Program-made: the position numbers and the translations under genes | Shown: one piece after another, positions 1 through 13,527 of the stretch | How positions within the stretch are numbered: position 1 is the stretch's first letter | How the letters are laid out: each line of letters opens with the position of its first letter | Notes under the pieces: generated by a model | The model's database searches: none | Seen by the model: only the letters and a program-made list of their open reading frames with translations | Told to the model about the DNA's origin: nothing | Source of the DNA: Mytilus trossulus | Lineage: Eukaryota; Mollusca; Bivalvia; Mytilida; Mytilidae | Length of the DNA: 64,000 nucleotides | Reading direction: 5' to 3' | Assembly: GCF_036588685.1 (NCBI RefSeq) | Contig: NW_026963314.1 | Span: forward strand, 2,287,001-2,351,000

Positions 1-60
1 AGCGGGATTAAACGTTCTAATGGGCCCAAACCTTCTCCCTTTTTCTGAAACAATAGCATA

Positions 61-2570
61 TTAGTCCACTCTTAACAGTTCTGTTTCAATTATTAAAAAG
101 CTTGGAACGTACGGGCTCTCAAAATTAAAATCCAATCGTCTCGAAATATCATAGCACACTTGATGCAATTTTGAAATCTGTAAATGCATGGCAGATATAT
201 ATCGGACTGGAAGCTGAAAGCAACTACCCCTCTGCTAATCATGCGGTATGTCGGAGTATGATATAAATAATTCAACAGTTGTATACAGAACATTCGAAAT
301 CAGAATAATATGTCCGAGTAGGTTTACATGTCTTATAGGAAAATGTTCCCTTTATTTTATAAAAAGAATGGATAACAATTTGATTTTAAATTAGGGAGGA
401 AAAATTGGTAATAGACTTCTCCGTTTCTTATACGTTTACTTAAGAATAACGTCTGCTTCTGATATTATCATATAGTTTGTATTGACAACATATTTGCTGG
501 GTATGCACGGATAACATGTTTTAATAAACACTTCCAGAGGAACCAACTGTGCTCCGTTTCGTCCCGACTTGTGTCATATTTGACAGACCTCGTACAGGAG
601 CTACCTTGGAATACTAAAATAAGCTAGTAACATCCCTTGATTAATATTCGATGTATGGATAATGTCCGTTCACTAAACAATTCAAAATTTACTATACTTA
701 AGCATATATCAAACGAAACTTCTTGTAAAAGATACATGTGTAGCCTGTTCTTTAGTCGGGTTTTTATCTCTTGACACATTCCCCATTTCCATTTTCAATT
801 TTATAAGACTCAGTCAAGCTTTTTTATACCATATATTTAATCCTTTTCCATGTTAATACGATATTACGAATTGTAATTAGTTTCAGAAAGTCGCTACTCA
901 CAAGAAAACTATAAAACCAAGAATTCTAAATGGTTACATTCTATTCGATAATTTCACAGACATCGTCTCAAGTTGCAGGACCGTTATATAATATTTGTGT
1001 CACATTTGACAAAGGGTGTGTTGCAATCGTCGCAACTTCAATCTCTTTTCCTTGAATGTGACCTGCCTATTTAGACTTTTCACTGGAGGGTTACTTACTT
1101 ATATGCATGAGTAACACGACGGGCGTCATGTTTAACAGAATTTTCTAAAATTTCTAAAGCACCTTGAATCGTGTTTACAAATTAATCTTTTATGTTTTGT
1201 TTACCGTTGTTTGTCCTCTGGTCGTTTTGTGTTTCTCGTCGTCGTGTTGTTACTTTGTCACCAGTGTACTAGTTTAAATATTTCTTTGGTATCTTCCAAC
1301 TAGCTAGTAAACTAGGTTATTTTTAGTTTACCACGCAGCGTGGTGTTATTGTACAAAACAGAGTTTGTGAACTTTTGGTGAATTATCTGACCACTTTGTG
1401 TTATATACTATATCGGCTGTTGTCTGTTATATGATCGGGTTGTCTCTTCGACACATTTCCCATTTTCATTCTCAATATGTTGTTGCCAATGCTCAATTCA
1501 AGAAACTCTTACAAATAAACTAACCTTATTCAAATCATAATCTCCTTTTTATATGAACATATATAGTATTGTGTATCCATGTATGTTATTTAAGGACATC
1601 GTAATATACATCTTACAAGCTTCCTGTATGAGGAAATGTATCTTAAGAAAGTCATATGAATCACTTGTCATTCTTTTATCGCATACTGTACATAATGTAC
1701 AGGTATACGATCAGGAATATTGTATCAAACAGAAGCCAATTTTCCGTTAAGAACAGAGGGAAAAGAGCCTAAATTTCAGGTTGTAGTTGTTGTTGCATAT
1801 AATAGTTGTTTATGTCTAGGTTTTGTACATACATACACTCACCATTTATATATATACCGGGATTGCAATTTTGCCCAAATTGTTTTTATTCTGTCATGTT
1901 GATGACCCAAAGTTGCTTATTATATCTACATCTTTTTGGCTATAGTAAATACATGTATGTGCCTCATTGGCAATTACATCATATCGCTTCATTTTAAAAT
2001 TATCACCAAAACTATATGTTTAAACTAGTTTAACCTCTCACTTATACAACAGTTGCATAAAATTCTATTATATTGACAACGATGTGTGAACAAAACAAAC
2101 AGAGAAAAAAGGTAAACATATCAGATTGTTGTCATTGTGTTATAATCTTAACCACTATAAAAGCAAAAAACTATATAAAATATATAACAAAAAACATATA
2201 GACAAAGAACCTTTTAGGGAAAACAAGGAAGAAAAAAATACAAATTATATGCTGGTTCATATTCTAGACGCCAGTCTTTGCTCCTTTCTAATATAATTTT
2301 CTTTTAAAGATTTTCCCTAGCATCATAACGCAATACATCGGTAAAGACAAAACAACAGATGATGTAAATGGAGAATTTTTCCTATTGAGTATACTAAAGA
2401 CAGATGACTAGAATTTTATAACACGAAGCTATATATCATAAACTGTACTTTTAATGTGCGCGTCGTAATTAAAAAGACGAAAATAGCAAAAGACTGAAGT
2501 TTGCCGTCATAAAATTTCAAAAAAAACATTTACAATTAGGGAATAAATTCCATTAGCGCAAATAGATATA
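61..2570. other. AT-rich intergenic stretch, repeat fragments only
   Basis: No reading frame with splice sites or family resemblance was found. 1-60 is the end of a dispersed repeat cut by the window edge (GGGCCCAAACCTTCTCCC). Short fragments of the retroelement tail lie near 755-805 and 1410-1480. Confidence 0.5.
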
Positions 2571-2840
2571 AGAAGATGGGGTATGATTGCCAATCAGACA
2601 ACTCTCCATCGAGGTGACAATTTGTTTAAGTAAACCATTATATGTCAAATTGACGTCTTTTAACACGGATCCTTGACACACACCAAACAGCAAGCTATAA
2701 AGGACACCAAAATGACTAGTTCAAAACTATTCAAACAGGAAAACAAAAGGTCTAATCTTTATGAAGAAAATGTTATCAATCACATCTTCAAACGGCAACA
2801 AATGCTCATCAGGTTCCTGACTTATGACAGGTGCAAAAAC
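2571..2840 (+). repeat. Dispersed mussel repeat A, copy 1
   Basis: Contains GATTGCCAATCAGACAACTC, AAGTAAACCATTATATGTCA and AGCAAGCTATAAAGGACACC. Related copies lie at 4963, 20103, 32133 and 54270, and inverted at 55965. It may be a SINE or the end of a longer retroelement; I cannot decide. Confidence 0.75.
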
Positions 2841-3329
2841 AAATGCAGGGCTCTCATTTCTTATCCGGATTTTGCTAAACGGTATTGCCGATTTGATTTT
2901 GAGTGCGTTTCTTTCTAACCTAAATTTTGTAAACGTTAAAGGGGCACTAGCTGTCAAATTCATGGTCACCGATTTGACTCCAATTCTCATATTTGATCTA
3001 TAACAATGTAAAACATTTATCCAAACTATCAAAAGTCTAAAAAAAAACGTTTACAAAGCATGAGGTAGATAATATATAGGTTCGTTTCGTGTGTATTTTA
3101 GTCCAGACGCCATCTGCATGACTATCGATTTGACCTCAGATGACCATATAAGCGATGTAAACATAAATAAAAATATGAATAGATTAAACCAACACGTGCA
3201 ATTGGATTTTTATAGGTCTGTTTGCTTTTATTGTATAGATTAAAAATAGATGTTTCTCATTGTGTTTAACTGTATAAGAATGTATTATGTGCATCGTATT
3301 AGTAATCAAATGATTAACTGTAGTTTTAC

Positions 3330-3825
3330 TTTTTGGAATTTTGGATCCTCAATGCTCTTCAACTTTGTATTTATTTGGTTTATAACTATTTTGATATGAG
3401 CGTCACTGATGAGTCTTATGTAGGCGAAATGCGCGTCTGGCGTACTATATTATAATCCTGGTACCTTTGATAACTATTTACACAACTAGGTCGATGCCTC
3501 TGCTGGTGGACGTTTCGTCCCCGAGGGTATCACAAGCCTAGTGGTCAGCACTTCGGTGTTGACATTAATACCAACTATGTGGTCATTTTTACAAATTTCC
3601 TGTTTACAAAACTTTGAATTTTTCGAAAAACTAAGGATTTTCGTACCAAAGGCATATAATACCTTAGCCTTATTTGGCACAACTTTTTGAAATTTTGGAT
3701 CCTCAATGCTCTTCAACTTTGTATTTATTTGGTTTATAACTATTTTGATATGAGCGTCACTGATGAGTCTTATGTAGACGAAACGCGCGTCTGGCGTACT
3801 AAATTATAACCCTGGTACCTATGCT
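3330..3825. repeat. Roughly 354-bp tandem repeat, 1.4 copies
   Basis: TTGGATCCTCAATGCTCTTC occurs at 3341 and 3695. Between the copies are two conserved blocks, GACGAAACGCGCGTCTGGCG (or close) and GGACGTTTCGTCCCCGAGGG. The same family is at 5617 (diverged) and at 6757 (inverted). Confidence 0.85.
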
Positions 3826-4303
3826 AAATGATAAATATTTACTTTCTTTGTTGACATTCTTTTTCTTTAAATAACCAGTAAACGTACAATGCATGCGTTG
3901 TCAATATCTAGCTAGGGTGAAATTGAGGTTCACATGAATACGGATTTAAAGAAGTCGACTCATTCACTTGCAAGTGAATAACTAATTATCAATGTTTCTT
4001 ATGGTAATTTGACAAAATTGAACCTTTTTGGCTTCAAAAGGCGAACTGTTATTTCACTATTTCACTTTCATTATTGATTGAACAGAGAAAAAAAATCAAA
4101 CGTTAGATTTTTTTTGTATATCTCATAGCTAGTGTCCCTTTAAGTGGCGTTTGTTATCGTTTGCTAAACACTACAGATGTAGAAACACATAGTATATCGT
4201 TAAATCCGTGTTTACTCACCCTGTTATGAACTTTTATTAATGCGTGCACTTGTTGTTGGTAAACAGACTTATTACGCGGTCATAATTAAATACAGTTCCC
4301 ATA

Positions 4304-4451
4304 GGCAGATCCAGGGGGGCCTTAGGGGCCGGGCCCCCCTTTCGTGGGAAAAATTTGGTTGGTTATAAAGGGAATCATTGAAGCATGACTGTAGCGGTCC
4401 CCCTCTTAGGTCAGTCGCCCCCCCCCCTTAGGAAAAGTTCTGGATCCGCCC
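4304..4451 (+). mobile_element. Short MITE, GGCAGATCCAG ends
   Basis: About 148 bp bounded by GGCAGATCCAG and CTGGATCCGCC, G/C-rich near the ends with an AT-rich core (GGTTGGTTATAAAGGGAATC). The same element occurs inverted at 29389. Confidence 0.72.
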
Positions 4452-4962
4452 CTTGTTTCCTCCCACCAACATAGTAATAAATCTCAAGGCTTTACATTAT
4501 TTTTTTTTCTATTTCGTATGTATGAAAGTTTGTTGCCTACAATTAAGGTTATTAGGGATTTTTTGCTTATACTGTTAAAGCATAGGTCACTTTCAAAAGT
4601 TTTCAAAGTATTGCTTGATCTAGCAAGTTATTCTTTTATATACGTTTATACGATATGATAGGCACTGGGGCAAAGGTTTCACTGCATTGTTTGTCTTTTT
4701 GCAGATTGTTCCAATGTTTTCTTGTGCATTTACTAAAATTCACGGTTTAAGTCAGAATCAAATGTAGCGTTTGTACTTACATAATATATGTAAACTTTGC
4801 AAACGTCTGTTCGAAATAAAAGATCAAATTATGTGCACGCTTAGCCGTTTGCATCGTTAGTGGTAGAAAGAAATGTACTCTTTATCAGCTCTTCACCGGT
4901 TGTATCAAGATTTTCGAATTCTTTGGACTCAATTATCATTGAGGCATACTGTATAGATGAAA

Positions 4963-5095
4963 GATGATGTGGTATGGGTGCCAATGAGACAATTCTCTAA
5001 CCATTAGTCAATAATTGTAAAAGTAAACCGTTACAGGTCAAAGAACGGTCTTCAACCCGGAGCCTTGGCTCGCACTTAACAGCAACCAAGGCAAC
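4963..5095 (+). repeat. Dispersed repeat A, copy 2
   Basis: Contains GATGTGGTATGGGTGCCAAT, AAGTAAACCGTTACAGGTCA and CGGAGCCTTGGCTCGCAC. Diverged and shorter than the copy at 20103. Confidence 0.72.
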
Positions 5096-5616
5096 TTTAA
5101 GTTGTTTAATCTAAAGGAAAATTTGTCATCTTCTGAATTAAAATAGAATTCAGAAGATGTAGTTAAATCATACTTTTTTTTTACTTTAGTATACTAGTCT
5201 ACAAAGCATAAAGAGAAAAAATGGTGTATCGTGCTATAGTTCTTGTTATTTTATTGTTGTAATACTAGGGTACATGATTAGGATAATGCATTTTTGATTT
5301 TGACCTAATTCACAACGTAATATTGTTTTATAGTTTTATTTATGAAATTAATACATACATAGCTAGATAATACAATTAAGTATCTGGTTGCTTACACAAT
5401 TCTATAATATTAATTAATTTTTTATCGGTGTATTATACATTGAATGCCATATTACAAACTTGATTTTGAACTATATATATCAAACTTTTCAAAAACTATC
5501 GTTACTTTTACCTGTGACGTCATTTCGCAGCGTACCGTTATCCTGAAGGTAACAATGCAAGTTTTGTACTGTTTAATGTACTTTTAATTTGGGTTCACGT
5601 CTTTGTTTTTATTCTG

Positions 5617-5890
5617 TGGTAAGTCACCACTTCGGTGTTGACAAGAACATCAATTATATGGTCATTACTGTTTGCAAATATAAGAATTATTCTAAATACT
5701 AAGCATTTTCTTATCCCAGGCATAGATAACCCTAGCCATATTTGGCATCACTTTGTAGATTTTTGGGTCACCAATGACATTCAACTTTGTAGCTGTTTGG
5801 CTTTCTTTAATATTTTGATCTGAGAGTGACTGAGTCTTATGTAGACGGAACGCATTTATGGTGTACCACATTATAGCCTGGTACCCTTGA
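5617..5890 (+). repeat. Diverged copy of the 354-bp repeat family
   Basis: Shares CACTTCGGTGTTGACA, CATTCAACTTTGTA and GAGTCTTATGTAGACGGAAC with the other copies but lacks the GGACGTTTCGTCC block. Apparently an older insertion. Confidence 0.7.
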
Positions 5891-5949
5891 ATCTATTTGT
5901 ACTATAGTCCTGTAATGTAATGTTGTCATTCAAATGTTATATTTAACAT

Positions 5950-6720
5950 TGCCATAAAAACTCCAGGTTTGGTTAGCCGCAAAATCAGGTTCAACACACC
6001 ATTTTTTTCTTAAAATGTCCTGTACCAAGTTAAGAAAATGACCAGTGTTATATTATAATTCGTTTCTCTGTGTGTTACATTTTAGTGTTGTGTTTCTGTT
6101 GTGTCGTAGTTCTCTTATATTTGATGTGTTTCCCTCGGTTTTAGTTTGAAACCCAGATTTGTTTTTAATCGCTTTATGAAATTCGAACAGCGGTATACTA
6201 CTGTTGTTCAGTTAGTTGATATAGCATTACGCTTGATTTTGTCAGATTTTGTGGATTTCAACTTTTTGGGATTTACATTGGAGTTCAGTATGTTTGTTAA
6301 TACTTCATTGCATCAAGATATTTAGTACCCCATTGAAAATACATCGAAAAGTGAATCAATAAATCATTGATGTAATAACCATCTAGTTTTAAATAACATA
6401 TAGTCTTAAAAAGAAATAGTCCATAGTACACGGATGCCCCACTCTCACCATCAATTTATATGTTCAGTGGACCTTGAAATTGGGGTCAAAACTGTGATTT
6501 GACATTGAAATTAGAAAGATCATATCATAGGGAAAGATGTGTAGTAAATCTCCAGTTGATTTGACTAAAACTTCATCAAAAACTACCTTGACCAAAACTT
6601 TAACATAAAACGAGAAAGACGGACAGACGAACTGATGAATAAACTTACTAACAGACGAACGGACACACAGAACAAAAACACAATTCCCTCTTCATTCAAA
6701 CGTTAGGCATATAAAATTAA
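5950..6720 (+). repeat. Two dispersed repeat copies
   Basis: 5960-6290 is the AACCAGGTTCAA/TGTACCAAGTCAG family. 6430-6720 is another family (GACCTTGAAATTGGGGTCAA, ACTACCTTGACCAAAACTTT, GACGGACAGACGAAC), seen again at 58990-59370. Confidence 0.65.
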
Positions 6721-6756
6721 TTGCGCGGTATAATTATCTCAAAAACATAGGAAGGG

Positions 6757-7535
6757 GAAATAGTTATCAAAAGTACCAGGATTATAATTTTATACGCCAG
6801 ACGCGCGTTTCGTCTACATAAGACTCATCAGTGACGCTCAGTGACGCTCAGATCAAAATAGTTAAAAAGCCAAACAAATACAAAGTTGAAGAGCATTTAG
6901 GACCCAAAATTCCAAAAATTTGTGCCAAATACGTCTAAGGTAATCTACTCCTGGGGTAAGATAATCCTTAGTTTTTCGAAAAATTCAAAGTTTTGTAAAC
7001 AGAAAATTTATTAAAAGGACCAAATAATTGATATTCATGTCAACACCGAAGTGCTGACTACTGGGCTGGTGATACCCTCGGGGACGAAACGTCCACCAGC
7101 AGTGGCATCGACCCAGTGGTGTAAATAGTTATCAAAAGTACCAGGATTATAATTTTATACGCCAGACGCGCGTTTCGTCTACATAAGACTCATCAGTGAC
7201 GCTCAGATCAAAATAGTTAAAAAGCCAAACAAATACAAAGTTGAAGAGCATTTAGGACCCAAAATTCCAAAAAGTTGTGCCAAATACGTCTAAGGTAATC
7301 TACTCCTGGGGTAAGAAAATCCTTAGTTTTTCGAAAAAATTCAAAGTTTTGTAAACAGAAAATTTATTAAAAGGACCAAATAATTGATATTCATGTCAAC
7401 ACCGAAGTGCTGACTACTGGGCTGGTGATACCCTCGGGGACGAAACGTCCACCAGCAGTGGCATCGACCCAGTGGTGTAAATAGTTATCAAAAGTACCAG
7501 GATTATAATTTTATACGCCAGACGCGCGTTTAATG
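6757..7535 (-). repeat. Tandem array of the 354-bp family, about 2.1 copies, inverted
   Basis: Units start at ATAGTTATCAAAAGTACCAG near 6759, 7126 and 7482. The first is about 10 bp longer because AGTGACGCTC is doubled. Copies are almost identical, so this is a recent duplication; the third breaks off after GCCAGACGCGCGTTT. Confidence 0.88.
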
Positions 7536-7559
7536 GGAACTCTAAAAAAAAAACTTATA

Positions 7560-8190
7560 TCTATCCTGTACCAAGTCAGTTGTTGTCCATTCATTTAATG
7601 TGTTTTGTCAATTGATGTTGTCATTTAATTAGGGACTTTACGATTGATTTTTCCTCGGAGTTCAGTATTTTTGAGAATTTACTTTTTCTATCAAGACCTG
7701 AGTCGTTATTTATGTGAATTCCGTGTACATACATGACATATAAACAAATAAAGTATTTTTTTTCCACTGTAAAGGCAATAAAATAATCTGTTATCCAAAT
7801 TTAAAAAGGTCAAGATGAAATCATTAATATTAACAACCAATAATCAAAACAGAAGTGTTTGTATAAATAACAACTATTACATATAACTGTAATGAGAGAG
7901 AGGTAAACCAAAATACCAAACTCCGAGGAAAGTTAATCAAAGCGCGAAAGCGCTGTAAAGGCAGTTAATTACAGGTTGTGTGTATTAAAGTGAGAGGGTT
8001 AGCGCTATAGAACCAGGTTTAATCCACCATTTTCTACATTTGAAAATGCCTGTACCAAGTCAGGAATATGACAGTTCTTATCCATTCGTTTTTGATGCGT
8101 TTTGTTTTTTGATTTTGCCATGTGATTATGGACTTTCCAAATTGATTTTCCTCTGAGTTCAGTATTTTTGTGATTTTACTTTTTTCTAGT
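7560..8190 (+). repeat. Further copies of the AACCAGGTT repeat family
   Basis: 7560-7690 is partial. 7990-8190 contains ATAGAACCAGGTTTAATCCA, ATGCCTGTACCAAGTCAGGA and GAGTTCAGTATTTTTGTGAT. Between them is AT-rich sequence without a recognisable feature. Confidence 0.65.
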
Positions 8191-8790
8191 CCAGTTATAT
8201 CATTATCTTCCATAGAACAGAGGTGGTTTGTAGAATTTAAGATTTAGAGTTCTTTTGTACCTTAGTTCACCTATACATTTATCTATAGTCTACTGTTTAC
8301 AGTATATTTTCTGTGCCTCGCCATGAAATGCATTTTTAGCCATGGCCTTGTCAGTTTGCTTTAAATTTATGAGTTTGACTGTCCCTTTGGTGTCTTTCGT
8401 CCCTCTTCTTTAGACATATAAGAACTTTTCCTTTTCAATATAAATAGACTATTTTTAATTATTGATTGTATACGCATATTCTATGACTCCCATAAAAAAA
8501 ATAGTTCACAAAGATTGACTAGTCTCTGTACTGTGTGTATAGCAAGAACATCAAGTAACATAATGGTAAATGTACATAGTAACATGTCAACTTTTTTGAT
8601 GACCATACCTGCCAACTGTCAGTATTTGCAGAGTATTTCCCCCATTGAGCTCGAGGCTCCCAAATGGAAATTTTGTAAGAGCAATTTTGTCGACTATTTA
8701 AAGATAACAATTAATTCAACAATGGCTATAAGCTTGTTAATGCAAGAAGAAGCCAAAAACCACATTAGAATATATTTGAAGGGAATCCAT

Positions 8791-9815
8791 GACAATCGCC
8801 CCATTAGCAAATAGCCCCACTTTTTCACTAACTCGCCCCACTTTAAAAAAAAACCTGCCCCAACCTGGATTACCAAATCGCCCCACTTGTGAACTGTGTT
8901 AAATCCCGTTAATATTACTCCTGCCAACTCGCCCCACCTAATAGAAAACGATAATATCTAGATAAATATATTATTAACCAGGAAGAATTTAGTAATGCCA
9001 ACTCGCCCCACTTATGTAAAAAGATGTTATCCCATTGTATATAAGTTAAATTCTGTTAATATAACTCTTGCCAACTGGTCCCACCTTATGGAAATCGGTG
9101 AAATCTAGATAAATATATTATTAACCAGGATGAATTTAGTAATGCCAACTCGCCCCACGTATGGAAAAAGATGTTATCCCATTGAATATAAGTTCAATTC
9201 CTTATATTGCATTATGATACAATTAACAGGTTTCTTTTCAATTGTTATGCAAATAACTAAGCTTCAAAACTTACATTTATTCTTCAGTATATATCAATAA
9301 TAGTAATTAAATTAATTTTCGGTTTGTTTGTATTCTGTGTAGATTAGTTTTCATTAAAGTGGTGTGAGTTTTTATTTTTAATTATATATATATATATGTA
9401 TATTAATCTAAAAATTACTGTTTTTTTATAAGTAGGGCGAGTTGGCAGGAGTAATATTAAACAGGGTTCTCGCTAAGGCGAGTCCATGAGTCCTGGACTC
9501 AACAAAATCTGTCTGGACTCACCATTTTTAAAACTGGTGAGTCCACAAATACATCAATATTGAAATATTTTGTATAAACTGAACACAGTTACCATGACTC
9601 ACCGTGGCCAAAAATGACGAGTCCCTGGACTCGCCTTCAAAAATCCTTTGTGAGAACCCTGATTTAAAATGATTTAACCAATTTCACATGTGGGGCGAGT
9701 TGGCAGGAGTAATATTAAACATGATTTAACCAATTTCACATGTGGGGTGATTTGATAAATCAGTTTGTGGTGTTTTTTTAAAAAGTGGGCCGATTAGCCA
9801 GTGGGGCGACTTGTC
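8791..9815. mobile_element. Foldback element with repeated GCCAACTCGCCCCAC motif
   Basis: The left end GACAATCGCCCCATTAGC and the inverted right end GACAAGTCGCCCCACTGGC match, and similarity continues about 170 bp inward, including ATTACTCCTGCCAACTCGCC. The motif GCCAACTCGCCCCAC occurs at least four times in the left half and inverted in the right half. A second element is inserted at 9462-9661. Confidence 0.78.
9462..9661. mobile_element. 200-bp MITE with CAGGGTTCTC ends, nested
   Basis: Ends CAGGGTTCTC and GAGAACCCTG are perfectly inverted. The next bases contain GAGTCCATGAGTCCTGGACT and inverted relatives (GAGTCCCTGGACTCGCC). The flanking ATATTAAA and ATTTAAAA may be a decayed 8-bp duplication, which would suggest hAT. 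It splits a copy of the foldback element's subterminal repeat. Confidence 0.75.
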
Positions 9816-12455
9816 CTGCTTCCATTTGAAGGCCCCTTGAAGGTTTTGTATGACTATATGAACCATCTTACACGTAAAACCCCCATGTGCATTTTGAAAA
9901 GTTGGCAGATATGTTTCTTACTCCAGGCAAAATCTACCGGTATGAATGAAAAAGAAGTTTTCAATTAAGGCTCTGTGGCCATAACAGCTGTCTCATTAGC
10001 ATTTTAACCACTTCCCATATTTGCAATTAAAACAATAGAAGAAAATTATTCAACGCAAAAACAAAACTTACTTGTAAATATGAAATTTACTTTACGGTAT
10101 GAGTTTTTCTCCTTGTTTGAGATTGTACAGTAGTACCTGTAACTGCTTATACCTATTTCTTATTCACTTTTGCTTGATAAACTCACTAAATATCATATAC
10201 ATTGTACCACATCTCCTTATTTTTATATGCATTCCAATAACATGAACAATTGTAATTCAATTCTATATACCAAAGCAAAATGAACTGCACCACTTTCATT
10301 CACTAGTATGCATCTTTTGGCAAAATACAAGACTTTGTTCTTAGATGACACAATTAATATAATATATATTTATTGATAAAAAAATAAAATTGAGTATACA
10401 ACTCTTTAACGGTATAAAAAAAAAGCACAGCTGTGTCATAAATTGTGAAATTTGTGCTGAAAACATAGACATTGATGGTATTTGAGTAATTCCATATGTG
10501 AAGCTCAACATTAGCTCGTCAGTTGGTGGTGGACAGTTATAGTTCCTTTCTGCAGGCTAGGATGAATGACTTTTCAGGAAAACCAATTTCACAAATCAAA
10601 ACTTTCCTCTAGCATGTCTAGATTTCTCCTACAATATTCATCCAGTTTAGTTCTTTTGTTTTAATTGGACACCGTCCTGATTTTTAATTTTGCAAACCAT
10701 TCAGTCTCTTGCTTGCAAATGGTGCATGAAAAAAGGATGGGTATGGCAGTAGACAAGTCTCTTTAAAGTGGGTTTGTGCCCTGAAAAAAAGTTTTATAAC
10801 TTAAGTTTAATTGAAACTTGTGCAACACATATACCTAAATAACTATATAACAAAGAAGAGAGCATCATTCGTGTCAATGTTTTGTTCCTGTTTACATTGT
10901 CATTGATATTTTTTCAGAAAGCCTGAGGCATAGCTCATGAATTCCTGTCATTAGACATTACATCCTAAATTAACATAATTACTGCTAGAATGATTATCAG
11001 TATGATATACGTACACTATCATTGTACAGCCCAAGTCTTCAGTATATATAATTGTTGCATTCATTCACTCCTGTGTTCAGTCGTTCAAAAATTTCTAAAC
11101 ATCAACAAATGAACTTTAATAACAACAAGAAAACACTAGAAAAGATACGTACATACAACCCGTGTTTAAGTGTATTTGAAAGAGAAATAAATCTGGTTAA
11201 ACGATGTAAAAAGGAGAACTATATCTGGTTAAACGATGTATAAAGGAGGAAAAATTGTAGATATTGTATTACGATGCGTTCTACCTAATAGCACGTGGAT
11301 ATGTTTACATACATTATTTAGACTTGACCCAGTATGACCCGTACCTTGTAGGTCACCGCCGTCGTTTAAACACTTGACTACAGTCGTGTATAAGCTAGAC
11401 AATAAAAAGCTTAAGCCTGTACTATTTGTGTGAAGTAAATGTGTTTGTTCTGTACATTTAAATTGTTTTACCTGATAGCAAGAACGTATATCTATCCGTT
11501 TCCTTCTCAATTCACTTTGTCAAATTCTTCGAGCTTCTTCAAAACATACGTATTACTGCGCCCGAAAGTGAAAAAAATATGAGAAATCCTCGTAAAATAA
11601 TGCTATTTTCAATTTTGTGGAATCCATTTTGTTATATTAATTATACAAAGATAAAAAAAAGTTACGATTAATTATGAATTTGCATATCATTATACGGAAC
11701 GTTTATGGACTATTTTTTAAGTCGGTCATTTTGGCGGTAAATCATGTACACATACACACGTAGATTGGCTGTTACCCGATTGTAATGTTACACATCAAAT
11801 ATATCAAATAGCTAATACCCGGAACGTAGTACCGGGAACCAGGATAATACGTAGATAACATACATAACTAATACCGAAATTGAAAACGCTTTACGGTTTC
11901 TCGGTCATAAACCGAATTCCGCTTTGAATTATAGAAGATGCAATATTAATCATGTTCAGTCGACTTTTCATTGTTATATCAACGTCTGAACTAATTAAAG
12001 AATCTTTAGATGTCAGATTACACTTGAAATTGACCCGACCTCTTTCCACACGGAATATACAAATAATGATAGTTTGTAGTCAGGTTGACTGCTTATAATG
12101 CAAAATACACACTTATAACAAGTTCTATAAAACGAACAATACACACTGATCGTTTCTTTAGTCCCCAATGTAAATGAAAGAAACAAAAACCATATCATAC
12201 CATAAAAAGAAGAGGAAAAATTCGAACATTTCCGGATCTATTTCTGGCCAAAAGACCCCCAGCATGGATTGCGTATGAAAAGATGAACATCATGACTTAA
12301 AAGTCAGGCCTTAAAGCACTGCCTTTAAAAACAGAACGTCTGTATCAAATGGCAAAATTAAAATCTCAAACACATCAAACGAATGGACAACAACTGTCAT
12401 CTTCCTGATTTGCACAGACATTTTCTTTTTTAGAAAAAGGTGGATCAAAATGGTT
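9816..12455. other. Intergenic stretch, nothing recognised
   Basis: AT-rich. Reading frames under 100 codons lack supported splice sites or recognisable composition. An ATCTGGTTAAACGATGTA sequence is doubled at 11194-11245. Confidence 0.5.
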
Positions 12456-12459
12456 TTAT

Positions 12460-12830
12460 AGCTATCTAAACCTCTCACTTGTATGACAGTCGCATCAAAT
12501 TCCATTATATTGCCAACAATATGTGAAAAAAACAAACAACAGGTCAGACAACTGCAAAATATAACAAACACATTCAAACTTATAAATCAGAAATAAACTT
12601 GACAACAACATGGTTAAAAACTAAAAAGACCAACAGAAAACATAGAAACTTTAGATAAAACAACAATAATCGCACTAAAAACTGGGGTTGATATTCAGTG
12701 CTCTGGAAAGGTAGCCATATCCTGCTCCACATGTAGCTCCTGTTGTGTTGCTCATGTTAATTGGTACAAACCCTCCACTTCTGTAGAATTTTGTACTATT
12801 TGAAGTTATACAGGAACTTAGCCCTAATCA
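12460..12830 (+). repeat. Dispersed repeat fragment
   Basis: CTCTCACTTGTATGACAGTC to about 12560 is related to 2030-2110. The following GGTAGCCATATCCTGCTCCACATG block resembles a repeat I associate with mussel retroelements. No coding stretch is evident. Confidence 0.5.
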
Positions 12831-13387
12831 TGTTAGTCAATTAGAGATATTTAATACTGGTCTTGTCACAATCCCAAATCTCTTTTTTTGTTCATTTGGT
12901 ATGATAAAAGTCTTCTTGAAAGCCAAAATACACAAAATGTATAAGAAAAAAAAACACAATTCAAATATAAATATTTATTTTGCATCAATATTGAATTTTC
13001 AATGACTCAATAAGCTACAAATAGGTTTTCTTTCTCAATATAATTCTGCTTAATACATAAACACTTGAGGCATTCAAATGACAATACATAGTTCAGATAC
13101 CTATATGATACAAACATTGGAATATCTTGGCAGAAGAAAATCTGCTCTAATTGAAAGTGAAATCTGACATATATGTGCATTTTAGAATTTTTTATTCTAT
13201 ATATAATTTTGTATGGATTGGTACTACCTCTGCCCAGATATCTGCATGTAAATAACAAACAATACATCAATGAACACATATTTTCAAATGCTAGAAAGGT
13301 TGACATACAGGTAAAAGTTATTCCTAATAGATATTCAGTGAATCTACCAGCCATTAATCAATAATAAAGTAAAATGCAATACTATAT

Positions 13388-13527
13388 AAATAACACATAG
13401 CTGAGAGGGTGATAGAGCAGGTTGGTACCCCGAGAAAACATTGTCAACCGCGGCGAAGCCAAGGTTGACAATGCCTTTTCAAGGGGTTCCAATCTGCTCT
13501 ATCACCCTCTCAGCTATGTGTTATTTA
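13388..13527. repeat. Hairpin element, about 33-bp arms
   Basis: The arms AACACATAGCTGAGAGGGTG and the inverted CACCCTCTCAGCTATGTGTT pair almost perfectly over about 33 bp. The loop holds a shorter imperfect repeat (GTCAACCGCGGCGAAGCC, AAGGTTGAC). Confidence 0.8.

Noticed and set aside
13007-13354. 115-codon minus-strand reading frame
   Set aside because: AT-rich sequence with no splice context, downstream of the PEX14 stop; more likely intergenic or 3' UTR.
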